Assembly (NCBI GenBank): GCA_051294375.1
Contig: CM119265.1
Coordinates: 23,962,669 to 24,026,668, forward strand
DNA from: Paraspadella gotoi
Lineage: Eukaryota > Chaetognatha
Direction of reading: 5' to 3'
DNA length: 64,000 nucleotides
Shown piece by piece: positions 36,295 through 48,475 of the stretch. The translations under genes were made by a program, and so were the position numbers. The first letter of the stretch is position 1. Each line of letters starts with the position of its first letter. Under the pieces are notes generated by a model. The model searched no databases. It was not told the origin of the DNA and saw nothing but the letters and a program-made list of their open reading frames with translations.

Positions 36295-36642
36295 CTGGAG
36301 CGAGATAATGATCCCCGGCCGAGAAGGGTCGGAGGTCAAGAAAGTGATTAAAGTCTTGAGTTGATTAAAGCGTCGATTGGTTCTCGTCGATAAACGACGT
36401 CGCACATTGGATTTTAATTTAAAGACAAAAAGGGGAATCCATAGGACGATCGTGATCGCCTGCGTGGCCCTCGGAAGAAAAGGGTAATTTTTAAAGGTGA
36501 TTGTATGGCAACAGCCGGGTTGCATGTTATGCTTTGGGGGCTTCCGACCCTCAGTGACGCATCCAGTCACTGGCGCGGTTACCCTAGGACGGTCTCGCTT
36601 TTCCAACGCCGAAGGAAGTCGTTCGGAGTGTGGATGGAACAC
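36295..36642 (-). CDS. Candidate 116-residue open frame, no known domain
   Basis: An ATG-initiated frame with normal residue diversity, unlike most frames here. It contains MQPGCCHTITFKNY, a hydrophobic stretch AITIVLWIPLFVF that could be a membrane segment, and a basic stretch. Upstream it has several prolines and charged residues. It ends at a stop near 36,295. I do not recognise it. The underlying sequence is CpG-richer than its surroundings, and a 64-residue plus-strand frame overlaps it. It could be an exon, a chance frame in a GC-rich island, or part of an unrecognised transposable element. Confidence 0.28.
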
Positions 36643-36924
36643 TATACCTGGGATAATGTGTTCCGCCTCTGAGCCAATGGATTTGGCTTAACGATGATGG
36701 ACGTGAGGCGGTGTGAATTTACCGCCACAATTTAATAATCAGTGATGCTTGATCAAATATGTCGCGCGGTTTTTTCACCTTCAACTGCGTAAGCCATGAG
36801 GCTTAGCTTCGCTCTCAGTCTTTTTCTTTTGCTCTTAATCTTGAACCTTTCGCTTTGCCCTTAAACCTCGTCCTACGCCCTTCGCCCTTAATCTTAGATC
36901 TTAGTTTCGTTGACGTCTTCGCCT

Positions 36925-37062
36925 TTTCCCGTTCGTCCTTCGCCTTTCACTTCGCCCTTTCCCGTTCGCCTTTCGTCGTTCGTCCTTCGCCTTTCACTTC
37001 GCCCTTTCCCGTTCGCCTTTGGTCGTTCGGCCTTCGCCTTTCACTTCGCCCTTGGACCTAAA
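36925..37062. repeat. 47-bp tandem repeat, about three units
   Basis: CCTTTCACTTCGCCCTT recurs at 36,943, 36,990 and 37,037, each followed or preceded by CCCGTTCGCCTTT and GTCGTTCG. A looser CGCCCTT-rich region precedes it from about 36,850. Confidence 0.88.
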
Positions 37063-37467
37063 AATGAATTCTGAGGGGGGGAGTGGAATCGAGGATTCCA
37101 GGCGAATCAGGCGGAAAAGTGGAAGCCTGAGGGAAGATGCGATGAACCGAGGGAAGTGGAGCAAAACAGAAAGGGAAGGGGAGCACTACCGGGAAGCCAG
37201 TGGAGCTAAAAAGGGAGCTGAATGAATTCGATTCAGAGCCTTTGAAGAAAGAAGAAATTGAAATAAATTATCAGTAATAGTCAAACCATACATTGTTTGA
37301 AAACAAACTCGTCACACAAACTAACTCACCAACATATACCACTTTTCAAACAACACTCTCTTCCAAAACAACAAAACACAATTTCTCCTCATTTAGACAA
37401 TTTCAAGTCAAACTCTTGGTCACGAAAGAGATGAAACTTTGGTCCACATCATCGCATCCCTCTCCGA

Positions 37468-37586
37468 ATGACCACAACCCATCCACAACCGATGAAAGTC
37501 CAGTGGAGCGAAGAGACCGACGAGGAAGAAGATTCATCGGCCAAGTCCTCCGGGGAACTGGGCTTCCACCTCCGCGGTCTCGGCAG

Positions 37587-37638
<52 letters not shown>

Positions 37639-37656
37639 CTCGTTGAAGACCATTAG
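37468..37656 (+). CDS. Candidate acidic/Gly-rich short open frame with (GGC)n
   Basis: From an internal ATG at 37,492 the frame reads MKVQWSEETDEEEDSSAKSS then GELGFHLRGLGS, a run of Val, thirteen Gly from a (GGC)n array (about 37,600-37,640), and GLVEDH before a stop. The N-terminal part has coding-like composition. No domain is recognised and no splice sites are convincing. The GGC array could be a coding poly-Gly repeat or simply a CpG microsatellite. Confidence 0.3.
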
Positions 37657-37869
37657 ACGCTGGAGGCAGAGCGAAAGCGAGAGCGAGCCGCGTCTATTTT
37701 AGGAGGCGAAAAATCGAGGATGGGTGAAGATCCTGGTTTTTCGAGCGAGGGGGGGGGGAGAATGGCGGTCTTGTTGTTGTTGTGGTTTCTCGTTTGGTGA
37801 AATGACGATCATTGCTTGTTGGATCCGTAATATAAATTCTTTAGCCATTGCTTCCGACAACGGGATAAT

Positions 37870-38053
37870 AAAAGTAGTCGGTCGGTCGGTCAGTTTGTCC
37901 GTCTGTCCGTCTGTCTGTTCGTCTCCCTCTCGGATCATTTCTAAGAAAATAAAAACGTCGGCCTCAGCTAAAAGGTCGGGGGAAACCGGAAGCGAACGGT
38001 TCCATCGGGACTCGACCAGACTTGTTTACGAACAGATTCGTCTGTAAACACCT

Positions 38054-38090
<37 letters not shown>

Positions 38091-38110
38091 CGACGGCGGC
38101 GACGACCGAA
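37870..38110. repeat. GTCGGTC/GTCTGTC tetranucleotide tract and (GAC)n array
   Basis: GTCGGTCGGTCGGTCAGTTTGT and CTGTCCGTCTGTCTGTTC at 37,880-37,925 resemble the tetranucleotide part of the HINE-like element in minus orientation, but I do not see its hairpin or left end here. A (GAC)n array is at 38,054-38,095. Confidence 0.6.
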
Positions 38111-39300
38111 GTTAAAACGCGTTCGTTCATCCGTGAAGGGTTTTTCTCGTTCCTTCCACTGGGCGGGCGAATCTTATCCCAGGCTGAAAGAAAAAAAAAT
38201 CTGGGTCAGAAAAAAGAAAAACCGGGAAATTCGTTCGCTTCTCTCTTCTTCTCATTAACTTCCGGAGGAAACGCCCCCGATTTAAACCTGGAATCGAGAA
38301 TGGAACAAATCGTGAACGGCTGTTAAGTGTCGGGGATTATTTTTTTTTCAACTTTAAGTTATAGGTCACTTTGTATGAGTCGTAAGAACATATGGAAACA
38401 TATTTGTATGCTTAAACATGATTACGGACAATGTCTTTGAACTTATTTCGTTACAATTATTGAATTAAACGATAAACATTACAGAATAAACTTCAATAAA
38501 CTTCTTTACGTTTATATATCATCAAAATTTGGATTGGGAGAATTTCTCTTCGGTGTATCCAATTCGGTAAACCGAAGACAAACGAAGCCTCACGATATTT
38601 CGATTCGAATTCGATATTTCAGTCGCTTTTTCTTTGTACGACTTCTTCCTTCCACAGTGACAGGAGGCCACCATTTCACCTACCGTGACAAGATGCCACC
38701 TTTCTCTACCCCACTTGCTACCCCAACCACCCGCCCTTCTCTCCTTCCACCGTGACAGGCTGCTACCCTTCCTCCACGGGGATGTCAGGCAGTCACTCCA
38801 TCCCTCCCCCAAGAGGGTTCAGCTCGAAACTCGGTTTCTCTTCGTGGGGACTTACTTGGGTGGATTTGACACAAACTAATGGGCCATTTGAAAAAGAGAG
38901 AGAGAGAGAAAGAGATTCAGAATGTGAAAATGCGTCTCTCGAATAACCCATTTGAGAAAAGAAAAAAAAAAGAAAAAAAGTCTCGTATTCCAGATGGAAT
39001 TCAGTCGGGTACGAATTCAGAAATCAATGAAACGTCCGGCCCATACGCGCAATACCCACGGACTCGAGTCCGGCCAATGCGCGCAGAACACACGTACTGT
39101 TACTCTCTCTAACGGTATCGCTGAATATCAAGGGTGAATTGAGCATAACTCAACGAACTTTTCGACACATTATCTAGTGTAGTTAAACCTCAACTTTTCG
39201 ACACTACTGTGCATTTCAACTTTCAAAACAGTTTTCACTCTTTTCACTCTTGCGCATGAGCTCACTCTAACTTTCCCCTCCACAACCTATTCACGTGACC
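38100..39300. other. Mixed non-coding stretch
   Basis: A loose GTGACAGG-TGCCACC repeat occurs about four times between 38,655 and 38,795. A GA-rich segment lies at 38,885-38,985. I see no supported gene. Confidence 0.45.
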
Positions 39301-39960
39301 ACTCACGCTCACACTCTCGCCACGCGCCCTCCCCTTCTCGACGCCCATCGGTCGCCGTCGAATATTTTCCCCTTTTCATTCTTTTATGCGAGATCGATCG
39401 TGGGAGAAGCAGCGTCAACGACGCGTCTCGCGCATGCGCGTAGAGAGAATTACGCGCGCGAGGGAGTAAGAGCCTCGAACGGTTTAACGCCTCTTTTGCG
39501 CGCACTTTTCGCCTGCGCACGTGTTCTGCTCCTACGTGCGCATTTTCGCATTATGGTGCCTTTTCTCTGCCATGTCCCTATTTGAGCCTCGATTAATTAA
39601 TACTTTCCTCTGCCCTACCTTGCCATTATTCCTCGCCCTAACATTTGCATCTAGTGCATCTCCTTTGTCCGTCCGCACATCCCTTTGTCCGTACACAACC
39701 CCCTCGTCCCTTCATCGCGACTCGCACGGTTTGTCCCTCACGACAAAGGGGACAATGGGAAAAGCAAAAAATGCGTTGACCGATTAGCTTTTGTTAGATT
39801 TGAATATTTTTCGCTGCGGTGGGACGGACTATGGTCGTCAGTCTGTCGTTGTTGTCGTTGTTGTTGTCGTTGTTGTCGTCGTCGATTTAAAATTGTTGTT
39901 GTCGTTTTCGTAGAGGAAGTTACTGAACATTGACAATATTAAAAACGCAGAACAACAAAC
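39300..39960. other. CpG-rich segment, then GTT/GTC repeats
   Basis: CGCGCATGCGCG- and ACGCGCGCGAG-type sequence at 39,390-39,545 is strongly CpG-rich, as at a promoter or unmethylated island. TTGTCGTTGTTG repeats are at 39,843-39,910. No domain or initiation context supports a gene call. Confidence 0.4.
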
Positions 39961-40249
39961 TAAAATTTACTCTGAATTGATTCAACAATTTGGGGATCAA
40001 AAAAGATATTATTAATTTTACGGAAGTCTTCCAAATAAATATGGGCTTGAAATCCATTTATATTTTTAATATAAATAAAAACATGTTGATTTCTCGTCGC
40101 GTGATGATGTGAAACAAGTTTTCGACTCTTCTATCTCACCAAACCGTCAACAAATGACTCACAAATCACGTGATCTTTTTATGAGGCAAAAAGAGTTTTT
40201 ATCGTTGGACGATTCGGGTTTACAACCTCTCTCGTTTAACGTCTTCTTC

Positions 40250-40860
40250 CTCGTCTCTCTCTCTCTCTCTCTCTCCTCTCCTCCTCTCTCTTCTCTCCGC
40301 GTCTCTCGTCCTCGGTCCGTCATCTCGTCATCTACGTCCACGGTCGTCGTCACTCTTGCCATTACTACGTCGCCGCGCATGGCGATGATTCATACAGGAA
40401 TTCGGACAGTCTAACTTAGTCGCCCGCCGGCGAGCCGGTGCGGTGAGTTTCGGCCGCTTGACGATGCCCAGGCGGGACACGCCAAAAACGAAACGGAGGC
40501 ACGAGGCGCGCCATCGCAGGGGTTTTAATCTGGCCGCGCCGGGGATCCGTGCTAATTTCCGTCTCGGCCTATGCCGGCGTCCGCAAAACTGAAGGGTCAT
40601 TTCCGTTCGCCGGAGCGTTCCCTACTGTTGTCCGGTGCGGAGATGGATACTACAACGAAGTTTCTGTCTTCATCGTCTTCCATCTCGTGCTATCGTTCAC
40701 TCTCTCCTCCTGCTCTCATCATCCTCGGATCGTCTCTCTCTCGATCTCTCTCTCGTCTCATCTGCTCAGTTCTGCTTCTCTCTCTCTCCTCTGGCTCTCT
40801 CGCACACCGTCTCTTGTCCCCCCCTCCACATCGNNNNNNNNNNNNNNNNNNNNNNNNNGG
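40250..40860. other. CpG island flanked by CT tracts, 25-N gap at 40,834-40,858
   Basis: CT repeats (40,257-40,300) precede a GC- and CpG-rich stretch (about 40,420-40,650, with GCCGGCGAGCCGGTGCGGTG), followed by CTCTC-rich sequence. It could be a promoter region. Frames are open on both strands and I cannot choose one. Confidence 0.4.
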
Positions 40861-41504
40861 ACTTTGCCCTGCAAAGAGGGAGTGTACGAACAAGTCTAAA
40901 GGGGTCAGAGGAAAAAGTTGTGAGTCGTGAGAGTGTCCGAGTTTCGTACGAGTCACGAGTGTCCGCGATGACCGCGCGCGAGGAGAAAAAAAAAACCTTC
41001 CAAATTCTACCCGCGGGAATAACTTTTTTCCAGAGACGAAAACATTTAATATCCCCATCCCGTCGCGCATCGTTGCTTCTCTTCATATCGTATGAGAGTC
41101 CTTATTGCACTGCACCCCTTTGACACAGTGAAAAGAAACTCACTGACCTGTCAGTGCCATCACAATTTTGCTATTTTGTGAAATGGTTAACGCCGGGCAA
41201 ACAATGTCCAAATTCGACTTTCAGTCAAACAATTTTCAATAATTCATTTCTTTCGAAAGTTACAAACATGATTCTCCACCAACCTTCGCGAATACCTCAC
41301 CACCCAAAAAGTTTAAATCTTTCCCACTCAACTCCCCCCCCNNNNNNNNNNNNNNNNNNNNNNNNNNNNNNNNNNNNNNNNNNNNNNNNNNNNNNNNNNN
41401 NNNNNNNNNNNNNNNNNNNNNNNNNNNNNNNNNNNNNNNNNNNNNNNNNNNNNNNNNNNNNNNNNNNNNNNNNNNNNNNNNNNNNNNNNNNNNNNNNNNN
41501 NNNN

Positions 41505-42888
41505 TCGTGTGAGGTTAAGGGTAAGTTCTCTCGAACCTCGAGAGAAAAGGTCAGGGGCTGGTTTGTTAGGGCGAGGCGAAAGGATTAGGTTTAAGGCCAG
41601 TTTTCTTTAGATCTAGTTTTGACGAAAGATAAGCTAAGGAAAGAAAGATTACTATACAGTTACGAATTTTGTGGTCAGCAACCGACAAGACAGAGAGGGA
41701 GAAGAATAGGGACATACAGTCAGACAGATAGACAGACAGACAGAGATAAAAACGCCTCACAGCTCAGATACGTCAGGCTCCTCATAAGTTTTGCACCTAC
41801 GGCGCATGCGCGTAAAACACATGCTCGTACGGAATGCACGTGCAAAGCCTGAAGACGAAAAACCGGGGAAAAAAAAAAAAAGAAGGAGAGAGAAGACTGG
41901 AGAGATCTTAATTCTCGCGATAATAGGTAATGCGTGAGAGTGATGCCTTATCACGTAGGAATCGATGGCAGACAGCGAGCGAGAAAGATGGAGAGAGAGA
42001 GAAGAAGAAAGAGCAAGAGAAAATTCATCTCTTGCGTCTCCTCGTGCGCGCGTGCCTGAAGCGAGACGTGTCGAAGCCGCCTCGTCCGTTCCAGCGGTGC
42101 GTGCGTCGAGCGCGCGGTGCGCGGTCCGATCTGGTGCGCTCCGTCCGCTCAGCTCTCGATGGTGCACGTCTTTGTAATTTAAGGCTCATTCCCCACGGGC
42201 AATCCTCATAACCAAGGTGGTGCGTAGGAGAGGCAAAGAGTGGCGATGATATATATCCACTCTGATGTTCTACGGACCACACAGTCTATTTGGTTTTGCG
42301 GAAGGTACGTAGAGAGATAAAGATTAAATATGGACTGAAGAGAAGAAGTTGAATGTACACGGAAGAGAGAGTGGAAGAGTAATAAGAATGTGGATTTGTA
42401 TGTTATGAATTAGAAATAAGCAGAATGTAGGAACGAGAGTAGAAGAGTATGGGATGTAATGGAGGCGGAGAGGAGAGAGGTTGAACTTAGAATTGAACCG
42501 GGTTCGCAGAGCATTAATAGGAAAGTGATGAATAAGGGACTAGAGTAAAAAATAAATCCATACTTACTAATAATATTGCGCACGAGATAACACTAATTAT
42601 TTTATGGGGGCTTGACATAGACTCGAACGTTAAGCACGAGAAGACAGGGAGCCTAGAGGCATTCATCTGAAGAACCCAATTTGAGTGCGCGTGCGCGAGG
42701 AGTCCGCTCTTAATTCATAAATTTCTCATTAGAGGTTAATCGTACTCAGATACTTAATGCACCATTCACACACTATATTCTTGATTAAAAACGAAATAGA
42801 AAGAAAGAAAAATTAAAGAAGTCTCGCTTAAGGTTCTCTTTTTGTTTTCGGAGAGGTAGGAGATAAAGTTTGTTGTAGTTTATGATTG
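41505..42888. other. Unassigned stretch with GACA tract and CpG-rich segment
   Basis: CAGACAGATAGACAGACAGA is at 41,723-41,747 and a CpG-rich segment is at about 42,035-42,150. The remainder is A/G-rich to AT-rich with no recognised gene. It ends at a 25-N gap (42,889-42,913). Confidence 0.4.
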
Positions 42889-43225
42889 NNNNNNNNNNNN
42901 NNNNNNNNNNNNNTTTCATTATACTTTATAGATGTTGAGTATTTCGTCATTTGTAAGTCCTCGTTATTGATATATACGTATTTTTAAACTGTTTATTTTT
43001 ATACATATGAGGTTGGTTGTTATTTACCTTCTCAGCAAGTTCAAAATTCATAATGAAACAAAAGTACTTGTATTATTTGTAAAGTAAAAAGAATGTGACG
43101 TCGCGAGGCTCAGTCTAGTAACTATTTATTTGGGTCAAAACGAATTCGTCCACATTAGATTATGATTTTTAAAAATAACTTTGTAAGATTGAGGGAAAAT
43201 TAAGACGATGCCGACACTGGGGCCG

Positions 43226-43555
43226 TCAGGTTTCGAGACTGCTGCCGGTGCAAAACCGAGGTGAATGCCGACACAGACATCGGCGTATTCTATTGACCGC
43301 GCCGCCGCCGCTTCCGTCGCAGCCGCTTCCGCTTCCGCCGCCGCCGCCTCTGCCGCCTCTGCCGCCGCCGCCGCCGCCGCCGCCGTCTCGACCCGTTGAC
43401 CACAGGACGAAACCGTGAGCCTTAATTTTCCGCTCGACTTGATTTTTGTCGCAGATGCAAAAAGGGCTAAGCGGGGTGGAGAAGGGGGGGTTGTGATGGA
43501 ATCGGTTGAGGGGTGTTGAATGTCTTGGAGTGACGGGATGCGTTGGTTGGATCAA
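43226..43555 (-). repeat. (CCG)n array with overlapping Gly-rich open frame
   Basis: CCG/CCT-CCG triplets at 43,300-43,388. On the minus strand an ATG frame of 109 residues reads through it as Gly-rich sequence, preceded by Pro/Thr/His-rich and KAHGFVLWSTGRDG segments. There is no known domain. A repeat artefact is more likely than a gene. Confidence 0.5.
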
Positions 43556-43619
43556 GAAAGGCGGATTTTGAGAGTCGGGAGGAAGGGGACTGGACAGTGG
43601 GAGTGGACTTTTTATACAA

Positions 43620-43785
43620 TTGAAACATTCTTTGAAATATTATACCAATTTATCGATAGGGAAGCCAGGTACTCTGGGAGTGAACAAACGAGACTGTGAG
43701 AGAGGTTTGATTGAAAGCTTGCAGGGTTCGGTAATGTTATTATCTTGTAAGAAGGATCGAGGCCTTAAACCAGAGTCTGTCCAGT
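43620..43785 (-). repeat. TTGGTACAACCAA-family copy, minus strand
   Basis: In inverted order this matches 9,985-10,140: ATTATACCAATTTATCGATAG, GGAAGCCAGGTACTCTGGGAG, GACTGTGAGAGAGGTTTG, GCTTGCAGGG, and ATTATCTTGTAAGAAGGATC followed by CCTTAAACCAGAGTCTGTCC. It is better preserved than most other copies but lacks the palindromic end. Confidence 0.75.
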
Positions 43786-43789
43786 CATG

Positions 43790-45000
43790 AGAAATTGAAT
43801 CCAATATCAAGCATCAATTATTCTGATTTTCTAAATCGAAGGGCGAAGAAAAGTTAGCGGTGATCACAGAGAAAGAGGAATGACTAATTGACTATTTGAG
43901 AATAAAGAGTGAGAGAGGAAAATTGAGAAAATCTAATTTTTTGAAAAATGAGGCTAAGGGATCAGAATTAGGGTGAAGGGTGAGAAAAGCAACAGGGAAG
44001 TGAAAGAGGAGCTCAAGAGCAAAGAGAGAGGAGATACAGATGAGTATAAGAAGAGAAAAAGAGAAGAGAAGGAGCGAAAGATAAGTGAAAGAGAAGAGTA
44101 ACGGGAGTTGAGTGAAAGAAAAGCTAAGGAGGTCGGAAGGGACGTAAACTGCTTCCGATTCAAGATTAATTCCATTTACAATTCGGATCGGATTCGGTTC
44201 CTTAGCAACGAAGAACGCGAGAGAGATTCCGTTACAATTAGACTGGAAGACGAAACCAGTCGAAGCCCGTCGATGAAGAGAGAGGGTAGGGGAAGATCCT
44301 TATCTCCTTTTAATTTGGGTAAGGAAGTCTTTGGAAGTTTGGTCAGGTCGCATTTGAGAATCAGCTGTTTGGTCAGCCCGAATTTTGGTTCCATGGAAAT
44401 GTCCTGAATACTGAATAGTCTATTTTACGCTGCTTGACCGTAGCTGCAATGTCTGTCTCTCTGCATGTCTGTCTGTCTGTCTATCTGTCTGTCTTTCTGT
44501 CCTGGTCTGTATATATACTAATTAGGAGGACACGACCATACAAAAGAAATGCTTAATGCTACGAGGCCGTGAAGTCTTTTCGGGCAGCTGGATTTGTCTG
44601 AGTTGTTCTTCTTTCTAACGAACCTTCGCGCGCTGTCGCCTCAAGATCGGTTGCGTCAGTTGCATAAGCGTATAATACGTATGGACGTATTACGAATGGA
44701 TGTATTACAATGGGCTTTTTTAACCTACACGTTGTCATCATAAATGGCGGTTGATGAACAAAGAATCAAAAAGAAACTAATAGATTAACTGCCATTTTTT
44801 TTCATAGTAAGATTTGTGCACAAAAAAAAAGCATCTGCATAAGATCACCAAATTTGCCAGCAAAGGGGCGTCTCATGGTGTCGGAGACCTCGGAAAATGG
44901 GGCGTGTGCCTTCCGGCGCGAGAGGTCGCACGATCGAATTCGCCGGAAGAGGCGCGGCGAGACGCGGCGTAGACGGCGAAGCATAATAATATCGTTCATT
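43790..45000. other. Purine-rich stretch with GTCTGTC tract and CpG-rich end
   Basis: A/G-rich at 43,960-44,130. TGTCTGTCTGTCTGTCTATC at 44,465-44,500 is a tetranucleotide tract without a visible hairpin. CpG-rich sequence at 44,890-44,985 carries a 42-residue Arg-rich plus-strand frame starting at about 44,875. No gene is supported. Confidence 0.4.
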
Positions 45001-45009
45001 TTAGTCTGA

Positions 45010-45760
45010 GTCTAGTAAGCATGAAGAGAGATGGGGAAATAGAGATGGAAATTGAGAGAGTGCAGATGAATGAAATGGAGGGAAAAAGAAGGGAGGAGGG
45101 GTAGGAGGATGGGGAGTGTAGGGTGGGAAGATCGAGGGGAGAGGGGAGTGGGGGAGTGAGGGGTGAAGGAGGAGAGGGATCGAGAGAAAGATAGGAATGG
45201 GAAGGGGAAGCGGAAAAGGGAGAAAATAAAGAGAAAATAAAGGTGAGAAAGGAAACTAGTATGATAAGAAGAAGATAAGAAAAAACAATAGAAAAAAGAA
45301 AGAGGCGAAATGGAAATGAAAAAACATTTTTTCTTCTCCTTCCGAGAGCTCGACGACTGTTGGAGACTTAATGCGGAAAGAAAGAAAGAAGGAGAGAGAG
45401 AGAGAAAAGAAGAGAGAGAGGAGAGAGAGAGAGAGACGAGAGCACCCGGCAGAGAGCACAGCAGACGCAGAACGAGAGAGAGCGAGAGAGGCGAGAGAGA
45501 AGAGAGATAAGAGCACGAGAGAGAGGAGCAGCGAGATAAACGCAAAAGAAGAAAAAAATCGACAGAGAAGAATCGAGAAAAAGAACAAAAAACCGAAAGT
45601 GAGAAAAAAGCGAGAAAAAAAGAATGAAATATAAAAAATATAGGAAAAAAGCGAGAAAAAAAATAGACATAAAAGCGAGAATAAAGCAAAAAAAAAAGAG
45701 AAAAGCAAATAAAGCAAAAAAAGCGAGAAACGATGTTTGTTTCATGAGCGGAGATGCTTT
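45010..45760. repeat. Long homopurine-rich region
   Basis: For about 700 bp the plus strand is overwhelmingly A and G, including GAGAGAGA at 45,392-45,530 and AAAAAGCGAGAAAAAAAG units towards the end. The 335-residue minus-strand frame through it is Phe/Ser/Leu low-complexity sequence and not a gene. Confidence 0.8.
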
Positions 45761-45869
45761 TCCGCGCCAGAAAATTAAAAATTATTCTCGCCATAAACCG
45801 CACGGAGAAAGAAAGAAAAGACTTCGACTTCGACTCGCAAATCGCTCGGTTTTCCTTCTTCCGACTGCA

Positions 45870-46445
45870 ATAGGTTGCGGCGATCGAGAGTTGCCAGCAT
45901 CTGTAGGGCGGACATTTATAAGAAGTCGCCGTGAGTGGCAGTTGCAGGTCTTGCATCTCAGCAAGGGGTGACTCTTGCGGGATGTGCGGTCTGGAGGACG
46001 ACCCCAGGGCTATTGTCAAAGTGTTTTTTGTTGAAAGGACAAATGAACTAAAATATATAAAACCGCGGAATTATTCTTAATGTGGAAAATACGAGCGTAT
46101 GTTAAGGAAATGTAAATAAATTTTATATTTGAGCTTACAACCAACATGAAGTGTTCTGGAAGAGCCAACTGCAGTTGCTTTTTCCGGAAATCCTTCAGAC
46201 AAAAATCAGAATCTTTTTCACGTACGAATTTAAAGCGGAAAGAAAAGAGGAATTCAATCTTCAATTCTGTTTGACGAAGAGAGAGCCAGCACGAGACGGA
46301 GAGCAGAAAGAGAGAGAGAGAGAGAAATGAGAAGAGAGAGAGAGAGAGAAGAGAGAGAGCAGAGAGAGAGAGAGAGAGAGAGCGCCTAACAGCATTTAAG
46401 CGAAAGTCATAAAAAAGATATTATCGCAGCTACGCTTCGCTATTA
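45870..46445 (+). repeat. Direct repeat 1, noisy copy of 50,777-51,420
   Basis: Shared markers in the same order are GGGCGGACATTTATAAGAAG, CTGGAGGACGACCC, ACAACCAACATGAAGTGTTC, CCAACTGCAGTTGCTTTTT, TCAGAATCTTTTTCACGTAC, a GAGAGA array and TATTATCGCAGCTACGCTTC. Between markers the copies differ by frequent small indels. In the other copy the GA array is replaced by the gap 51,167-51,374. Confidence 0.85.
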
Positions 46446-46449
46446 CCAC

Positions 46450-47985
46450 GAAGAAGAGCCCTATTCATCTTAGATCTTTCAGCATGCTGCGCGTAACGAT
46501 ATATCGATCGTACTCTTTATTATCTCTCGGTTTCATTAGATCGCCCTAGAATAGAGACGAGAGAAAACTGATGAGAGAGTAGATGAGGAGGAGCAAAAAA
46601 GGACACGCAGACAAAAAGAGAGAAACATTGAAGAGTAGATGATAACTTGAGTGAGGCGAATTGAAGCTAGATTGTCCACGGAGAACAGACCATCAAAAAA
46701 AAATAACACATAGAGATAATACAAAGCTAACAAAAAAACTAATAAGGTTTGGCCAATTTGGATACTTGGATAATCTCTCATTCACAAATGTTTTTAAAGG
46801 GAACTGATTATCTATTAAACCATTTCCCCAATGACTATATGGCCAAAGGTATGTTCATACGTAACTCAAAATGCGGATTCTAAGAATATCGTAATCATTA
46901 GATAGAGAAATCGAATTTTTATTCTAGCGAACAACCACGGAAGTCACAAAAGCCTAGATAAGAACTTGAGGTTAATTCCCCCGTTCAGTTTGCGGCTCAC
47001 TATTCAGGGTAGCGGATAGACCCACGGTGGAGTTGAAGTACAGGAGATAAACGTCTCAAGGATAGGCTAGACGAGGGCATCTCGGAAATGTGTGTTCAGT
47101 TTAGATTCGCACAATTTCCATCCTCAACTGATTTCGGGGGGTAAAAAAAGGTCATCGAGGGCCTCGGACTCTTAAGCTTCTGCCTTTAACCATCTCATGA
47201 TTAGACACGAATCTTATAATAGGCGCAGGTATTCACATTAATTTCACACTTAAACACTCCAGATATTGAAGAATTGCAGGAAAATCATGTGATCCGACAA
47301 GTTGTAGAGTAGAATTTCAGGGGTTACAGCGAGGCCATGCGAATACTCAAATCTCTCCGGTTTTCTGATTCGAATTCTACGTACCATCCGAATTCGACTA
47401 TGTACGTTGTGACCTCGAAGGTCGCTTGAATTAGACATTCTTAAGGCATATGGGAGGCCTGGGATAGAATGAGGAGGAGTGGGCGGAGGAGGACAGAGAA
47501 GAGTGACAGACCGGACTTGATCCGACGTACGTGACGATAACTTTGCGATCGATGTATCAGAGTTAACTACTCAAAACTAGAAAAGACGTCATACAGTACT
47601 GAGGGAGAAAGATATATCATGACGTGATCAGATTAGATCTAAAATGGAGGTGATGAAAAATAGGGAGAAGAAGTAGAGAGTAGATGGCTAGAAGAGGAGA
47701 GAGAGAGAAACAAAAAATTGGAGGATAGTAATGATGATAAGATATAAATAAATGCTGAAACAACAGAAAGATTGTAAATTTAATTAAGCCCCAACAAACA
47801 CACATTAAAATTAATGTTATAAGAGAGGAAAGAGAAAGAGAAATGTGTTGAATATATATGAAAAGCCGAAAGATTAAATTTCAAAAATAATATCGCAAGA
47901 AAAAGTAAGAAAAAGACAGTGGGCACAGAGAAACGAAGAAAAAGAAAAGCCAAGAAAAAAGAGGAGGGAAAAATAATTAAATAAC
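46450..47985. other. AT-rich stretch, nothing recognised
   Basis: No supported coding sequence, RNA or repeat. A palindromic TATATCGATCGTAC-like segment near 46,500 and A/G-rich patches are the only patterns seen. Confidence 0.45.
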
Positions 47986-47989
47986 AATG

Positions 47990-48475
47990 AACGGTAATGT
48001 CCCATTGTGTTGCGACCCACAGTATGACTCTTAATTTTCACGTGTATTTCTCTTTTAATAACACAATGGAGTTATATTGTACAGACATGTAACGACGTGT
48101 ATTGATGAGGCAGACACTGCATCAAAACTAGTGGCTCTTTTATTCCTTATAGTTTTAGTGAATTCCTTGTAAATGGATTAAGAGCGCCCCTACGCGAAAG
48201 TACCTTAATAAGTTTTTATGAAGATTTTCTGTTTGTTCTGTCTTATACATTGGAGAGGCCGAAGGTAACCACTAACGCACAAAATTATTAATATGTTTGA
48301 GTTTTCAAGGGATAAGTTCGGATAGAATCGGAAACTAGATTGACATCAATTATCTTGACCGTGACCGAACAGAGTGAACCCGGAGAAAAGTTGATTTTAT
48401 ATAAGTCGCGCTTGTCCGAGCGCAGTGCATCGCGGCGCTCAACTATATAAAGAGGTGCCGCCGGGATTAACTAAC
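47990..48475 (+). mobile_element. HINE-like element, copy 4 (diverged)
   Basis: Left part: CACTGCATC, ATTCCTTATAGTTTTAGTGA and ATTCCTTGTAAATGG, matching 27,060-27,124. Right part: GACCGTGACCGAACAGAGTGA and the GC-rich end GAGCGCAGTGCATCGCGGCGC followed by TCAACTATATAAAG. The hairpin is degraded. The copy ends next to the inverted repeat beginning at about 48,475. Confidence 0.6.

Noticed and set aside
45012-46019. A 335-residue minus-strand open frame, the longest without N
   Set aside because: Almost entirely Phe, Ser and Leu from a homopurine tract on the other strand; composition alone keeps it open.
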